Source: Rhodanobacter glycinis (GTDB taxonomy: Bacteria; Pseudomonadota; Gammaproteobacteria; Xanthomonadales; Rhodanobacteraceae). From it: a stretch of 64,000 nucleotides of DNA. Location: NCBI RefSeq assembly GCF_006438785.1, contig NZ_RCZB01000004.1, positions 253,810-317,809 on the forward strand, given 5' to 3'. The position numbers and the translations under genes are program-made. The notes beneath the pieces are model-generated. The model was not told the origin of the DNA, searched no databases, and saw only the letters and a list, made by a program, of their open reading frames with translations. Shown in pieces: positions 1-8,282 of the stretch. The first letter of the stretch is position 1. Every line of letters starts with the position of its first letter.

Positions 1-1023
1 CACCATGAACGCCACCGAGGCCAGCAGGCGCAAGTCGATGCGCGCGGCGTACTTGCCCACGAAGAACGTCAGCAGCACCGGAATGATGCCCAGCGGCGCC
101 GTGGCATAGCCGGCCCAGGTGGAGGTGTAGCCGAGGTTGCGCTGCAGCCACAGCGGCACCAGCAGGCCGATCGCGAAGAACGCCGCGTAGGCGAGGATCA
201 GCGCAATCGTGCCGGCGGCGAAATTGCGGTGGCGGAACAGCTTCAGGTCGACGATCGGATCCTTGTCGGTCAGTTCCCAGATCAGGAAGATCGCGATGCT
301 GATCGCCGAGATCACGCTGGTGACGATGATGAACGTGGAGTTGAACCAGTCCTCGTCATTGCCCTTGTCCAGCACGATCTGCAGCGCGCCCACGCCGATG
401 ATCAGGGTGATCAGGCCGACGTAGTCGATCTTGGGGCGCTCGGTCTTCTCCACTTTTCCGCGCAGCTGGTTCGCCACCACCATGCTGGCGAAGATGCCGA
501 TCGGCACGTTGATGAAGAAGATCCACGGCCACGAATAGTTGTCGGTGATCAGGCCGCCCAGGATCGGGCCGGCGATCGGCGCCACCACCGTCACCATCGC
601 CAGCAGCGCCAGCGCCATGCCGCGCTTGGCCGGCGGGTAGATGCCGATCAGCAGGCTCTGCGTGATCGGATACATCGGCCCGGCCACCGCACCTTGCAGT
701 GCGCGAAACACGATCAGCATGCCCATGCTTTGCGAGATGCCGCACAGGAACGAGGTCAGCGCGAACAACAGCGTGCAGGCGGTGAACAACCTTACCTCGC
801 CGAAGCGGCGGGTCAGGAAGCCGGTCAGCGGCAGCGAGATCGCCATGCTCACCGCGAACGAGGTGATCACCCAGGTGCTCTGGTTGTTGCTGACGCCGAG
901 GTTGCCGGCAATCGTCGGCAGCGACACGTTGGCGATCGTGGTGTCCAGCACCTGCATGAAGGTGGCCAGTGACAAGCCGATCGTGCTGAGTGCCAGATTG
1001 GGTGGGCGGAATGGGGTGGTCAT
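1..1023 (-). CDS. emrB: EmrB/DHA2-family multidrug MFS transporter (partial)
   Basis: Inner-membrane drug/proton antiporter of the 14-TM DHA2 family, expected to pump hydrophobic compounds through an EmrA adaptor and an outer-membrane channel. The visible 341 codons start MTTPFRPPN and include the family signature around residues 22-38 (ATFMQVLDTTIANVSLP) and several hydrophobic helices. The 3' end lies beyond the left edge, so about a third of the usual 510-530 residues is missing. It is the last gene of a minus-strand operon: MarR regulator, outer-membrane factor, EmrA, EmrB. A 124-bp gap to emrA holds a palindromic repeat pair, so its expression may be set apart from the upstream genes. 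Confidence 0.93.
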   Translation of the reverse strand, partial: MTTPFRPPNLALSTIGLSLATFMQVLDTTIANVSLPTIAGNLGVSNNQSTWVITSFAVSMAISLPLTGFLTRRFGEVRLFTACTLLFALTSFLCGISQSMGMLIVFRALQGAVAGPMYPITQSLLIGIYPPAKRGMALALLAMVTVVAPIAGPILGGLITDNYSWPWIFFINVPIGIFASMVVANQLRGKVEKTERPKIDYVGLITLIIGVGALQIVLDKGNDEDWFNSTFIIVTSVISAISIAIFLIWELTDKDPIVDLKLFRHRNFAAGTIALILAYAAFFAIGLLVPLWLQRNLGYTSTWAGYATAPLGIIPVLLTFFVGKYAARIDLRLLASVAFMV

Positions 1024-1050
1024 GAGAGCCGATCGGTTGGAAACCGCTTA

Positions 1051-1122
1051 TGTGGGAGCGACTTCAGTCGCGATGCCTTTCAATGGATGCCAGGAAACAT
1101 CGCGACTGAAGTCGCTCCCGCA
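1051..1122. repeat. REP-like inverted repeat pair
   Basis: Two 24-bp arms (1051-1074 and 1099-1122) are reverse complements with a single mismatch, separated by 24 bp. Each arm carries the core GGGAGCGACTTCAGTCGCGA, itself partly palindromic (GCGACTtcAGTCGC). This is the kind of extragenic palindrome scattered through xanthomonad genomes. It lies between emrA and emrB within one operon and could form a large hairpin that changes mRNA decay or causes polarity. Confidence 0.85.
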
Positions 1123-1147
1123 GGGTGGCGTTGTCGTGGAGAACTGG

Positions 1148-2353
1148 TTATTTACTGCCAGCCATGTTGGCGTGGATGATCCGGGTGATCGCCGCGTCGG
1201 CCTTGGCCAGCTGCTGCTTGTACACGTCGGTGCTGAAGGCGGCCTGGGTGGGCGATTTCTGCGCCAGCGTGGGGCCGCTCTTGTCGTGCAGGTTCACGTC
1301 TACGGTCAGCGACATGCCCAGGCGTAGCGGGTGCTGGTCCAGCTGCTTCGGGTCGTCGAACACGATGCGCACCGGAATGCGCTGCACGATCTTGATCCAG
1401 TTGCCGGTGGCGTTCTGCGCAGGCAGCAGCGAGAACGCGCTGCCGGTACCCACGCCCAGGCTCTGCACCTTGCCCTTGTATTCCACCTTGCCGCCGTAGA
1501 CGTCGGACTCGATCGTCACCGGCTGGCCGATGCGCATGTCGGTGAGCTGGGTTTCCTTGAAGTTGGCATCCACCCACACGCCATGCAGCGGTACCACCGC
1601 CATCAGCGCGGCACCGGGCTGCACGCGCTGGCCGACCTGCACCGAACGTTTGGCCACATAGCCGTCTACCGGTGCGACCAGGGTGGCGCGCGCATCGTCG
1701 AGAAAGGCGGCGCGCAACTTTGCCGCCGCGGCCTGCACGTCGGGATGCGAGGCGACCACCGTATCGTCGACCAGCACCTTGCTGGTCTGGTACTGCTGCT
1801 GCGCGGTGATCAGCGCGCTCTCGGCGGTGGTCAGGGCATCGCTGGCGTGGGCCAGTTCCTCGGCCGAGATCGCACCGGATTTCGCCAGCGCCACGCGCCG
1901 GTTGTAATCGGCACGCGCCTTGTCCACCGCGGTCTTGCGCGCGGCCACGTCGGCCTGCGCACCGTTGACGCTGGAGTACAGGCCACGCACCTTGCGCACG
2001 GTGTTGGCGAGGTTGGCCTGGGCCCCGGCCAGCGCCACTTCGGCGTCGCTGGGATCGAGCTGCACCAACACGTCGCCGGCGTGCACGAGGTCGCCGTCGT
2101 CGGCGCCGATGCTGACCACGGTGCCCGGCACTTGCGGGGTGATCTGCACCACGTTGCCGTTGACGTAGGCGTCGTCGGTGCCCTCGTACCAGCGGCCGTC
2201 AAGGAAGTACCACAGCGCCCAGCCGATGACGGCGAGCAGCACTACGATGGCGAGCACACGCAGCATCAGGCCGCGAGAGTTCTTCTTGGGTGCGGCGGTG
2301 TTCGGTGATGCGCCGGCCGTATTCTCGGCGGTGGTGGGAGTCTGGCTGGACAT
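1148..2353 (-). CDS. emrA: EmrA-type membrane fusion protein (HlyD family)
   Basis: Periplasmic adaptor linking the EmrB transporter to the outer-membrane channel. The 401-residue protein has a short cytoplasmic tail, one membrane helix at about residues 29-50, a biotinyl-lipoyl-like strand (TDDAYVNGNVVQITPQVPG, typical of EmrA), a coiled-coil hairpin rich in Ala (about 110-210) and a C-terminal beta-barrel region. Its length matches the family. It starts 9 bp after the stop of the outer-membrane factor gene, which argues for one transcript. Function is inferred from family and from the complete three-part efflux context. Confidence 0.93.
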   Translation of the reverse strand: MSSQTPTTAENTAGASPNTAAPKKNSRGLMLRVLAIVVLLAVIGWALWYFLDGRWYEGTDDAYVNGNVVQITPQVPGTVVSIGADDGDLVHAGDVLVQLDPSDAEVALAGAQANLANTVRKVRGLYSSVNGAQADVAARKTAVDKARADYNRRVALAKSGAISAEELAHASDALTTAESALITAQQQYQTSKVLVDDTVVASHPDVQAAAAKLRAAFLDDARATLVAPVDGYVAKRSVQVGQRVQPGAALMAVVPLHGVWVDANFKETQLTDMRIGQPVTIESDVYGGKVEYKGKVQSLGVGTGSAFSLLPAQNATGNWIKIVQRIPVRIVFDDPKQLDQHPLRLGMSLTVDVNLHDKSGPTLAQKSPTQAAFSTDVYKQQLAKADAAITRIIHANMAGSK

Positions 2354-2362
2354 GGGGCTGCC

Positions 2363-3814
2363 TCAGGAACGCGAAGAGTGGGAAGTCGGGGAGGGCATGG
2401 GCACCTCGGCCTGCGGCTGGAAGCCGCCACCAAGGGCCTGAATCAATTGCACGGAAAGATCGACCTGCTGCGCCTGCAGCGCGGCCATGCCGCGATTGGC
2501 GGCAAGCAACTGCTGGCGCACGACGAGCGCTTCGAGATAGCTGCCGATGCCGGCCTGATAACGCTGCAGCGCCAGCTGCCAGGCCTGCTGCGCCGCGTCC
2601 TGCGCGCGCTGTTGCGCGGTGAGCTGTTCCTGCACCGACTGCAGCGCGGACAGTTCATCGGCGACCTGGTTCAGTGCGCCGACCAGGGTCTGGTTGTATT
2701 GCGCCACGGCGAGGTCGTACTGCGCATCCTTGCCGGACAGGTTGGCGCGCAGCTTGCCGCCGTCGAAAATCGGCAGGCTGAGCGACGGCCCGAACTGGTA
2801 GAACCGCCCCGCCAGGCTGAGTGGATTGCCGCCGCCCATGCTGATCACGCCGGCCATTGCGCCGATGCTGATGTTCGGCAGAAATTCGGTCTTCGCCGCC
2901 TCGATGTCCTTGCTCGCTGCCTCGACGCGCCAGCGCGCGGCGACCAGATCGGCACGATGGCCGAGCAACTCCAGCGGCAGGTTGGTCGGCACCGCCAGCG
3001 CGGCCGGCTGCAACGGCTGCGGCCGGGCGATCTCCAGCCCGCGATCCGGGCCCTTGCCCAGCAGCACCGACAGCGACGAGCGCGCGGCGTCGACAGCGCG
3101 CCTGGCCAGCGCGGTGTCCTGCTCGGCGCTGGCCACTTCGGCATCGCTCTGCTTCAGCTGGATCTGGTTGTCGATGCCGGCGGCGACGCGCTGGCGGGTC
3201 AGCTCGCGCGACTGGTCCGCGCGCTTCAGCTCGCCCGCGGCCAGATCCTGCTGGGTGAACGCGTAGCCCAGCTGCGCGTAGGCGCGGGCAACGTTGCCGG
3301 AAAGTTCGATGCGCGCGGCGCGGGCATCGACCTCGGCGGCGCGCGCCTGGCCCACCGCAGCTTCCCAGGCGGCGCGCTTGCCGCCCCACAGGTCGAGGTC
3401 CCACTTGAAGCTCGCATAGCCGTACTTGGCCACGGCGAAATGCGCCTTGTCGCCGAGCAACGCGGCCGGCGGACGGGCGCCGGCGACCGCGGCGCCGCCA
3501 TTCACGCTGGGGCCGCGCGCGGCATCGGCGATGCCCGTCTCGGCCTGCGCCGCGCGGGCACGGGCATCCGCTACGCCGAGGCCCGGGTTGTTCCGCAGTG
3601 CTTCGGTGACCAGGGTATCGAGTTGCGCGTCGCCCAGCCCGGTCCACCAGTCGGCGGTCGGCCACGCGGCGGCGGACAGGTTGGCCAGGCTGCGATCAGC
3701 CTTCAGCGAGGATGGATCGATCGGCGTGCCGTCCGGGTGCACGCCGCCGCTGCTGACACAGCCGGCCAGCGCGAGGGTCAGTGCGGTGGCAGCCGCAAGT
3801 AGATGCAGACGCAT
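2363..3814 (-). CDS. NodT-family outer-membrane efflux lipoprotein
   Basis: Outer-membrane channel of the tripartite efflux pump. The 483-residue protein begins with a lipoprotein signal (hydrophobic run then LAGC, so Cys18 is the likely lipidated residue). Two TolC-type repeats rich in long Ala/Gln helices follow, with the family phrase LPIFDGGKLRANL near residue 330. Length is usual for NodT/OprM-like proteins. It lies between the marR-like regulator (22 bp upstream) and emrA (9 bp downstream), so it probably serves EmrAB directly instead of borrowing a shared TolC. Confidence 0.92.
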   Translation of the reverse strand: MRLHLLAAATALTLALAGCVSSGGVHPDGTPIDPSSLKADRSLANLSAAAWPTADWWTGLGDAQLDTLVTEALRNNPGLGVADARARAAQAETGIADAARGPSVNGGAAVAGARPPAALLGDKAHFAVAKYGYASFKWDLDLWGGKRAAWEAAVGQARAAEVDARAARIELSGNVARAYAQLGYAFTQQDLAAGELKRADQSRELTRQRVAAGIDNQIQLKQSDAEVASAEQDTALARRAVDAARSSLSVLLGKGPDRGLEIARPQPLQPAALAVPTNLPLELLGHRADLVAARWRVEAASKDIEAAKTEFLPNISIGAMAGVISMGGGNPLSLAGRFYQFGPSLSLPIFDGGKLRANLSGKDAQYDLAVAQYNQTLVGALNQVADELSALQSVQEQLTAQQRAQDAAQQAWQLALQRYQAGIGSYLEALVVRQQLLAANRGMAALQAQQVDLSVQLIQALGGGFQPQAEVPMPSPTSHSSRS

Positions 3815-3836
3815 GGGATGAAGTCCAGGGAAGGGG

Positions 3837-4295
3837 TCAGTTCTTGTCGCGAAGCGCGCGCAGCACGCGCTCCAGGTAATCGTGCAGTTGCGCCTGTTCG
3901 GACTCGTCCAGCGTGCGCTGCGCCGCAGCCAGCACGCGTTCGTTGCAGTCCGTCAGCTGCTGCCACATGGCGTCGCCCGCGGCGGTCAATTCGATGCGCA
4001 GGGCTCGGCGATCCTGCTCATGCGGGCAGCGGCGAAGGTAGCCCTTGCGCTCCAGCTGATCGAGCTGGCGCGTCATTGCGCCGCCGTCCAGTTCCACCGA
4101 GCGGGCCAGTTCGCTGGCTGACATCGGACCGAGCCGGGCCAGCCGTTTGAGTATCAGGAATTGGGTGAAACGCAGGTCCACGTTTTGCGCCGCCAGCTCT
4201 GCTTCCATTGCCCGCACAATCTCTGCGCGCACCAGGCCGAGCAGGATGCCAAGGCTTTCTTTGGGGGTGGCGAAGGCCATCGATTCGGTATTCAT
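3837..4295 (-). CDS. MarR-family transcriptional regulator of the efflux operon
   Basis: Winged-helix repressor of 152 residues, first gene of the efflux operon. The MarR wing-helix core is clear: FTQFLILKRLARLGPMSASELARSVELDGGAMTRQLDQLERKGYL at about residues 43-88, followed by a C-terminal dimerisation helix. By analogy with EmrR/MprA it should repress its own operon and release DNA when a substrate binds. An inverted repeat over the -35 of its promoter is the likely operator. The ATG at 4295 lacks a Shine-Dalgarno sequence and lies only a few bases from the predicted transcription start, so the mRNA may be leaderless; an in-frame ATG five codons later is the alternative start. Confidence 0.92.
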   Translation of the reverse strand: MNTESMAFATPKESLGILLGLVRAEIVRAMEAELAAQNVDLRFTQFLILKRLARLGPMSASELARSVELDGGAMTRQLDQLERKGYLRRCPHEQDRRALRIELTAAGDAMWQQLTDCNERVLAAAQRTLDESEQAQLHDYLERVLRALRDKN

Positions 4296-4303
4296 GGCCG
4301 CGC

Positions 4304-4331
4304 ATTCTATTGCCTAAAGTATATTTGTCAA
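4304..4331 (-). promoter_or_regulatory. sigma70-type promoter of the MarR-efflux operon
   Basis: On the minus strand TTGACA (4326-4331) and TAGAAT (4304-4309) are separated by 16 bp, close to the sigma70 consensus. Predicted initiation near 4297 falls next to the marR start codon at 4295, which suggests a leaderless transcript. This local AT-rich patch stands out from its GC-rich neighbours. Confidence 0.7.
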
Positions 4332-4340
4332 GGCAAATAT
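4321..4340. promoter_or_regulatory. probable MarR operator (inverted repeat)
   Basis: ATATTTGTCAAGGCAAATAT is an inverted repeat with perfect outer 7-bp arms (ATATTTG/CAAATAT) and a 6-bp centre. It covers the -35 element of the operon's promoter, the position expected for an autorepressing MarR protein. Size and symmetry match known MarR-family operators; binding itself is inferred. Confidence 0.65.
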
Positions 4341-4370
4341 GTGCTGATATACCTTTGCTCTGACAAAATG

Positions 4371-4619
4371 TCAGGCGGCGCGCATCCGGTGGGCCTGCAG
4401 CTCGTCATGGACCAGCGCCTGCAGCGCCGGGTCGCGGATCGTGAAGAGTTCGAACACGCCCAGCGCCAGCAGGGTCGGCAATTGCGCCAACAGGCGTGGT
4501 TCGGCTTCGCGCCGCACTGATTCCGGGGTGGCCGGATCCAGCATCAGCTGGGCATGCGCCACGAAATCGGTGAGCGCGTCGGTGCGCGACGCATGGCTGG
4601 GGATGGGGAGTAACGACAT
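4371..4619 (-). CDS. small uncharacterised protein divergent from XRE regulator
   Basis: An 82-residue protein starting MSLLPIPSHASRTDAL and ending QAHRMRAA. I do not recognise it. It is mostly helical by composition, with no membrane segment or signal. The start at 4619 is chosen because AGGAG lies six bases upstream; a longer reading from 4766 has a poor, Arg/Pro-rich N-terminus. It is divergent from the XRE-type regulator at 4859 and shares a 239-bp intergenic region with it, so it may be that regulator's target. Its stop lies about 75 bp from marR. Confidence 0.55.
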   Translation of the reverse strand: MSLLPIPSHASRTDALTDFVAHAQLMLDPATPESVRREAEPRLLAQLPTLLALGVFELFTIRDPALQALVHDELQAHRMRAA

Positions 4620-4821
4620 GTCGATCTCCTGCATGGACTGACGAACAAGGACGTCTGCGCACGGCGCGTTGTGACAGGGCGGTTGCGGCACGGGGCGGGC
4701 GGCTGGGGGAAATGCGCCGCGGATGGGCTTGACCGTATGGCCGGTGTCACGGTCACGCGCGGACACATGACTTGGGGGACAGGCGACGATAGGTCGGTGC
4801 CGCTAGCATGGGAAGGCAGTC

Positions 4822-4845
4822 CCCACTGCTGGTACTCCCACTACT
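4822..4845. promoter_or_regulatory. direct repeat upstream of XRE regulator
   Basis: CCCACTGCT (4822-4830) and CCCACTACT (4837-4845) form a direct repeat with one mismatch, 15 bp start to start, ending 13 bp before the regulator's ATG. Autoregulatory XRE proteins often bind such repeats, but binding here is only a guess. Confidence 0.35.
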
Positions 4846-4858
4846 ACCCGGGGTTCCC

Positions 4859-5719
4859 ATGAGCACATCCATGCAACGCACCGAGCTGAAGGCCTTTCTG
4901 CGCACGCGCCGGGACGCACTCACGCCTGAGGCGGCCGGCTTGCCGCGCGGACCGCGCCGACTGACGCCGGGCCTGCGTCGCGAGGAGGTAGCGGCGCTGG
5001 CCCAGGTCGGCGTCACCTGGTACACGTGGCTGGAGCAGGGTCGCGCGATCAACGTGTCGGCCGCGGCGCTGGCGCGGATCGCGCGCGCGTTGTCGCTGTC
5101 GCCGACCGACGAAGCCTATCTGTTCGCCTTGATGGGGTTGACCCGCACCGACGTGCCGGAGCAGCACTTCAATCTGCCGCCGGTGATGCACGAGGTGCTG
5201 CAGCTGTACCAGGCGCCGGCCTTCGTGCTGGACACGGTGTTCAACGTGCTGGCCTGGAACCGCATGGCCGAATGCCTGTACGACTTCGGCGATTTCGGCG
5301 GGCCGTTCGCCGACAACCACCTGTGGAACGCGTTCATGAACCCGGCGCGGCGGCAGCTCTATCCGGATTTCGAGAACGGCGCGCTGAATCTGCTCGGCAT
5401 ATTTCGCATGAACCAGGCGGCGCATCCGGAAGACCCGCGCTTCCTTCAGCTGATCGAGGCACTGAACGCGGCCAGTCCCGAGTTCGTCGAGCTGTGGCAG
5501 CGTTGCCATACCGCGCCGCTGAGTGCGATCACGGTGCCCTTCTTCCACCCCGAATTCGGCGACCTCAGCATCCATTCGATGCGCCTGCCGATCCGCGACA
5601 GCGACCATGTCGACCGTGCCACGGCGTTCTTCTTCGCGCCGGCGAATGCCGCGACCGCTGCAAGCTTCGCGCGCGTCGCGCGTCGCCTCGCCGCGAAGCC
5701 AGCCACGCAGTCGGCATGA
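4859..5719 (+). CDS. XRE-family regulator with MmyB-like ligand-binding domain
   Basis: Transcription factor of 286 residues. The N-terminal helix-turn-helix reads LTPGLRREEVAALAQVGVTWYTWLEQGR (about residues 35-62), the typical opening of the helix-turn-helix/MmyB family. The C-terminal two thirds (VLQLYQAPAFVLDTVFNVLAWN and onward) match the PAS-like MmyB sensor domain, which binds fatty-acid-like ligands in the Streptomyces paralogue. I prefer the ATG at 4859 over an in-frame ATG at 4808, because conservation starts at MSTSMQRTEL and the extra residues look untranslated. Its targets are probably the divergent small gene or the downstream metallo-hydrolase. Confidence 0.88.
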   Translation: MSTSMQRTELKAFLRTRRDALTPEAAGLPRGPRRLTPGLRREEVAALAQVGVTWYTWLEQGRAINVSAAALARIARALSLSPTDEAYLFALMGLTRTDVPEQHFNLPPVMHEVLQLYQAPAFVLDTVFNVLAWNRMAECLYDFGDFGGPFADNHLWNAFMNPARRQLYPDFENGALNLLGIFRMNQAAHPEDPRFLQLIEALNAASPEFVELWQRCHTAPLSAITVPFFHPEFGDLSIHSMRLPIRDSDHVDRATAFFFAPANAATAASFARVARRLAAKPATQSA

Positions 5720-5870
5720 TGCGGAGGCCGGGGCCAGGGGCGATAATCTCCGCGTTCGAACACGCAGGAAACGAAATCATGTGCTCCCGGGCAGGCGCTT
5801 CGTGCGGTGGCAGGTCAAGCGGCATTTCGGCGGCGCAATGGCTGCGTTTTTCCTTGAGCATCGGAGGAAC

Positions 5871-6743
5871 ATGACGATGCGACACCCCGAGGTGCAGGCG
5901 TTTTTCGACGAGACCAGCCACACCTTCAGCTACGTGGTGTGGGATCCGGCCACCAGCAAGGCGGCGGTGCTGGACAGCGTGCTCGATTATGACGCCGCCT
6001 CCGGGCGCACCCGCCACACCTCGGCCGATGCGCTGATCGGGTTCGTGCGCGCGCAGAAGCTTGGCGTGGAATGGGTCATCGACACCCACGTGCATGCCGA
6101 CCACCTGTCGGCGGCGCCGTACGTGCAGGCGCAAGTCGGCGGCCGGCTCGGTATCGGCGAACACATCCGCGACGTGCAGGATACGTTCGGCCGGCTGTTC
6201 AACGCCGGTGACGAATTCCGCCGCGACGGCAGCCAGTTCGATCATCTGTTCAAGGACGGCGAACGCTACATGGTCGGCGACATCGAAGCCGTGGCGATGC
6301 ATACGCCTGGCCACACGCCGGCGTGCATGAGCCACCTGATCGGTGACGCGGCCTTCGTCGGCGACACCTTGTTCATGCCCGACTATGGCACCGCGCGCTG
6401 CGATTTCCCCGGTGGCGACGCACGCACGCTGTACCGCTCGATCCAGCACATCTTCGCGCTACCGCAGGAAACCCGCGTGTTCCTTTGTCACGACTACAAG
6501 ACGGGAGATCGTCACGAATTCCTGCACGAGACCACGGTCGGCGCCGAGCACCGCGACAACATCCACGTGCACGACGGTATCGGCGAGGACGAGTTCGTGC
6601 GCATGCGCAACGCGCGCGACGCCACCCTGGCAATGCCGGCGCTGATCCTGCCGGCGGTGCAGGTGAACATGCGCGCGGGACAGCTGCCGCCGGTCGAGGA
6701 CAACGGCGTGCGTTATCTGAAGATTCCGCTGGATGCGTTTTGA
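5871..6743 (+). CDS. MBL-fold metallo-hydrolase, ETHE1/persulfide-dioxygenase-like
   Basis: A 290-residue cytosolic metallo-beta-lactamase-fold protein. The metal-binding HxHxDH motif is HVHADH at residues 73-78; further ligands follow in TPGHTPAC, VGDTLF and CHDY. This layout fits the ETHE1-like/Blh group, whose members oxidise glutathione persulfide in sulfide handling. The start at 5871 is fixed by GGAGG (5863-5867). A longer in-frame reading from 5523 overlaps the regulator and is not real. Whether it is a true persulfide dioxygenase or another thioester/persulfide hydrolase cannot be told from sequence alone. Confidence 0.85.
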   Translation: MTMRHPEVQAFFDETSHTFSYVVWDPATSKAAVLDSVLDYDAASGRTRHTSADALIGFVRAQKLGVEWVIDTHVHADHLSAAPYVQAQVGGRLGIGEHIRDVQDTFGRLFNAGDEFRRDGSQFDHLFKDGERYMVGDIEAVAMHTPGHTPACMSHLIGDAAFVGDTLFMPDYGTARCDFPGGDARTLYRSIQHIFALPQETRVFLCHDYKTGDRHEFLHETTVGAEHRDNIHVHDGIGEDEFVRMRNARDATLAMPALILPAVQVNMRAGQLPPVEDNGVRYLKIPLDAF

Positions 6744-6795
6744 GCGGGCCCCATCGCCGCGACGGCATAACAGCCTGCCGCCTGCGGAGTGACCG

Positions 6796-7653
6796 ATGAT
6801 CTACGTCTTGCTCAGTGTGGTGTGCAGCGTGCTGGTGTCGGTGCTGCTGAAGCTGGCGCGGCGCTTCGACATCGACGTGGGTCAGGCGATCGCCTGGAAC
6901 TACGTGGTAGCCAGCGCACTCACTGCCGCAGTGCTGCAACCGTCATTGACGGTGTTGCGCGAGCCGGCCGCTCCGTGGCTGGCGCTGGTCGCGCTGGGTA
7001 TCCTGCTGCCGACGATCTTCCTGGCGCTGGCCGCGTCGGTGCGCCATGCCGGCATCGTGCGCAGCGATGCGGCACAGCGGTTGTCGCTGCTGCTTTCGCT
7101 GCTGGCCGCGTTCGCGTTGTTCGGCGACCAGCTCACCGGATTCAAGGCGCTCGGCATTACGCTCGGCCTGCTCGCGTTGCTGTGCATGATCTGGCGCAGC
7201 GGTCATGGTGCGGCCGAGCGCGGCGGTGCCAGCTGGTTGTATCCGCTGCTGGTGTTCGGCGGCTTCGGCATGATCGACATCCTGTTCAAGCGCGTGGCGC
7301 TGGCCGGCATGCCGCTGGGCGCGTCGCTGCAAGCGATGTTCGCACTGGCGTTGCTGGTGGCGTTCGCACTGCAGTTGTGGCGGCGCGTGCAGGGCCAAAC
7401 CCGTTTCACCGCGCGCAGTGCGCTGGCCGGCGTGCTGCTGGGCCTGGCCAACTTCGGCAACATCCTGTTCTACCTGCGTGGCCATCGCGCGCTGCCGCAG
7501 CATCCTGCGCTGGTGTTCGCCAGCATGAATATCGGCGTGGTCGCGCTGGGCGCGCTGGTCGGCCTGCTGCTGTTCCGCGAGCGGTTGAGTTGGCTCAATC
7601 TTGGCGGCGTGCTGCTGGCATTGCTGGCGATCGGGGTGATTGCGTGGGGATGA
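6796..7653 (+). CDS. EamA/DMT-superfamily permease
   Basis: Inner-membrane protein of 285 residues with about ten hydrophobic segments in two five-helix halves, the drug/metabolite transporter pattern (10 TMS DMT). The second half contains FGGFGMIDILFKRVALAGMPLG and ends with a helix LNLGGVLLALLAIGVIAWG typical of EamA repeats. The substrate is unknown. It lies 52 bp after the metallo-hydrolase gene and may share its transcript. The downstream 290 bp contain no gene and lead into an integron-type cassette region. Confidence 0.85.
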   Translation: MIYVLLSVVCSVLVSVLLKLARRFDIDVGQAIAWNYVVASALTAAVLQPSLTVLREPAAPWLALVALGILLPTIFLALAASVRHAGIVRSDAAQRLSLLLSLLAAFALFGDQLTGFKALGITLGLLALLCMIWRSGHGAAERGGASWLYPLLVFGGFGMIDILFKRVALAGMPLGASLQAMFALALLVAFALQLWRRVQGQTRFTARSALAGVLLGLANFGNILFYLRGHRALPQHPALVFASMNIGVVALGALVGLLLFRERLSWLNLGGVLLALLAIGVIAWG

Positions 7654-7943
7654 CGATGGCGGCCCGATGCGGGCATGCCATGCCGCAGAAGTGCGATGTG
7701 TACGGGCATTGTCATTTCCGGCGACGACATTGAAAACCCACTTCGTGCACCGGTTACACCCGCATATATGCCTGCGTAACTGATACACCCCCAAATCCGT
7801 CGCATAACAACGCATCGCGTTGCTCGATGAACTCCGCTGCTCCAGCGCAATGCTAATGAGCCAACTAGAAAATTCCCGCCTGTACGGCTCTTCGGGCCAC
7901 CGGCATACTCGGTGCAACATCCCACTTTTGGGGTCTACTTAGC
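7654..7943. other. non-coding stretch before the cassette region
   Basis: About 290 bp without a credible gene, visibly less GC-rich than its surroundings (7740-7900). I saw no integrase gene or recognisable attI site here. The segment ends at a GTTRRRY-type core (7944-7950) that marks the left boundary of the cassette pair. Confidence 0.5.
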
Positions 7944-7950
7944 GTTGGAC
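7944..7950 (+). other. integron recombination core (R' box GTTGGAC)
   Basis: GTTGGAC fits the GTTRRRY core at which integron integrases cut (between G and TT). It lies 28 bp before the first cassette gene, where the 3' end of an attI or of a preceding attC should be. I could not find a partner R'' with complementary arms to its left, so the full left site is degenerate or absent. Confidence 0.45.
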
Positions 7951-7978
7951 GTTCTTGGAAGCTATCAGGGGATGCATC

Positions 7979-8266
7979 GTGAAAAGCGCCATCGTCATCG
8001 CACTTGTTGCCGTTGTCCTAAGCGGATGCGCATCCAACTCTGGCGTGGTCCAGATGGGCAACGACACGTACTTCATCTCCAAACAAGCAGCAACTGGCTT
8101 CACTGGTTTGGGCAGCTTGCGCGGCGACGCCATGCGCGACGCCTATTCACAATGCAGCAAGACCGGAAAGTCTGTTGAGGTCGCCAACACCGATCAATCA
8201 AACCCACCATACTCGTTGGGCAATTTTCCCAGAGTGGACATCACCTTCCGGTGCGTTACAAAGTGA
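7979..8266 (+). CDS. cassette-borne small lipoprotein, function unknown
   Basis: A 95-residue putative lipoprotein: VKSAIVIALVAVVLSGC gives a short signal peptide with lipobox LSGC (Cys17). The mature part is polar with two further Cys (QCSKT and FRCVTK) that might pair. I chose the GTG at 7979 because GGGGA precedes it and the signal peptide starts there; a longer reading from 7955 would put MEAIRGCI ahead of it. The gene is flanked by a recombination core (7944-7950) and an attC site (8283-8339), the arrangement of an integron gene cassette. Its AT-richer composition differs from the chromosome around it. Confidence 0.75.
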   Translation: MKSAIVIALVAVVLSGCASNSGVVQMGNDTYFISKQAATGFTGLGSLRGDAMRDAYSQCSKTGKSVEVANTDQSNPPYSLGNFPRVDITFRCVTK

Positions 8267-8282
8267 GCAGCGTGCTGGTCAC

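Noticed and set aside
7804..7950. A long attC starting at GCATAAC and ending at GTTGGAC, which would make a third cassette boundary
   Set aside because: The two halves are not complementary beyond the cores, and the centre forms no extended stem. Only the right-hand core is kept as a weak feature.
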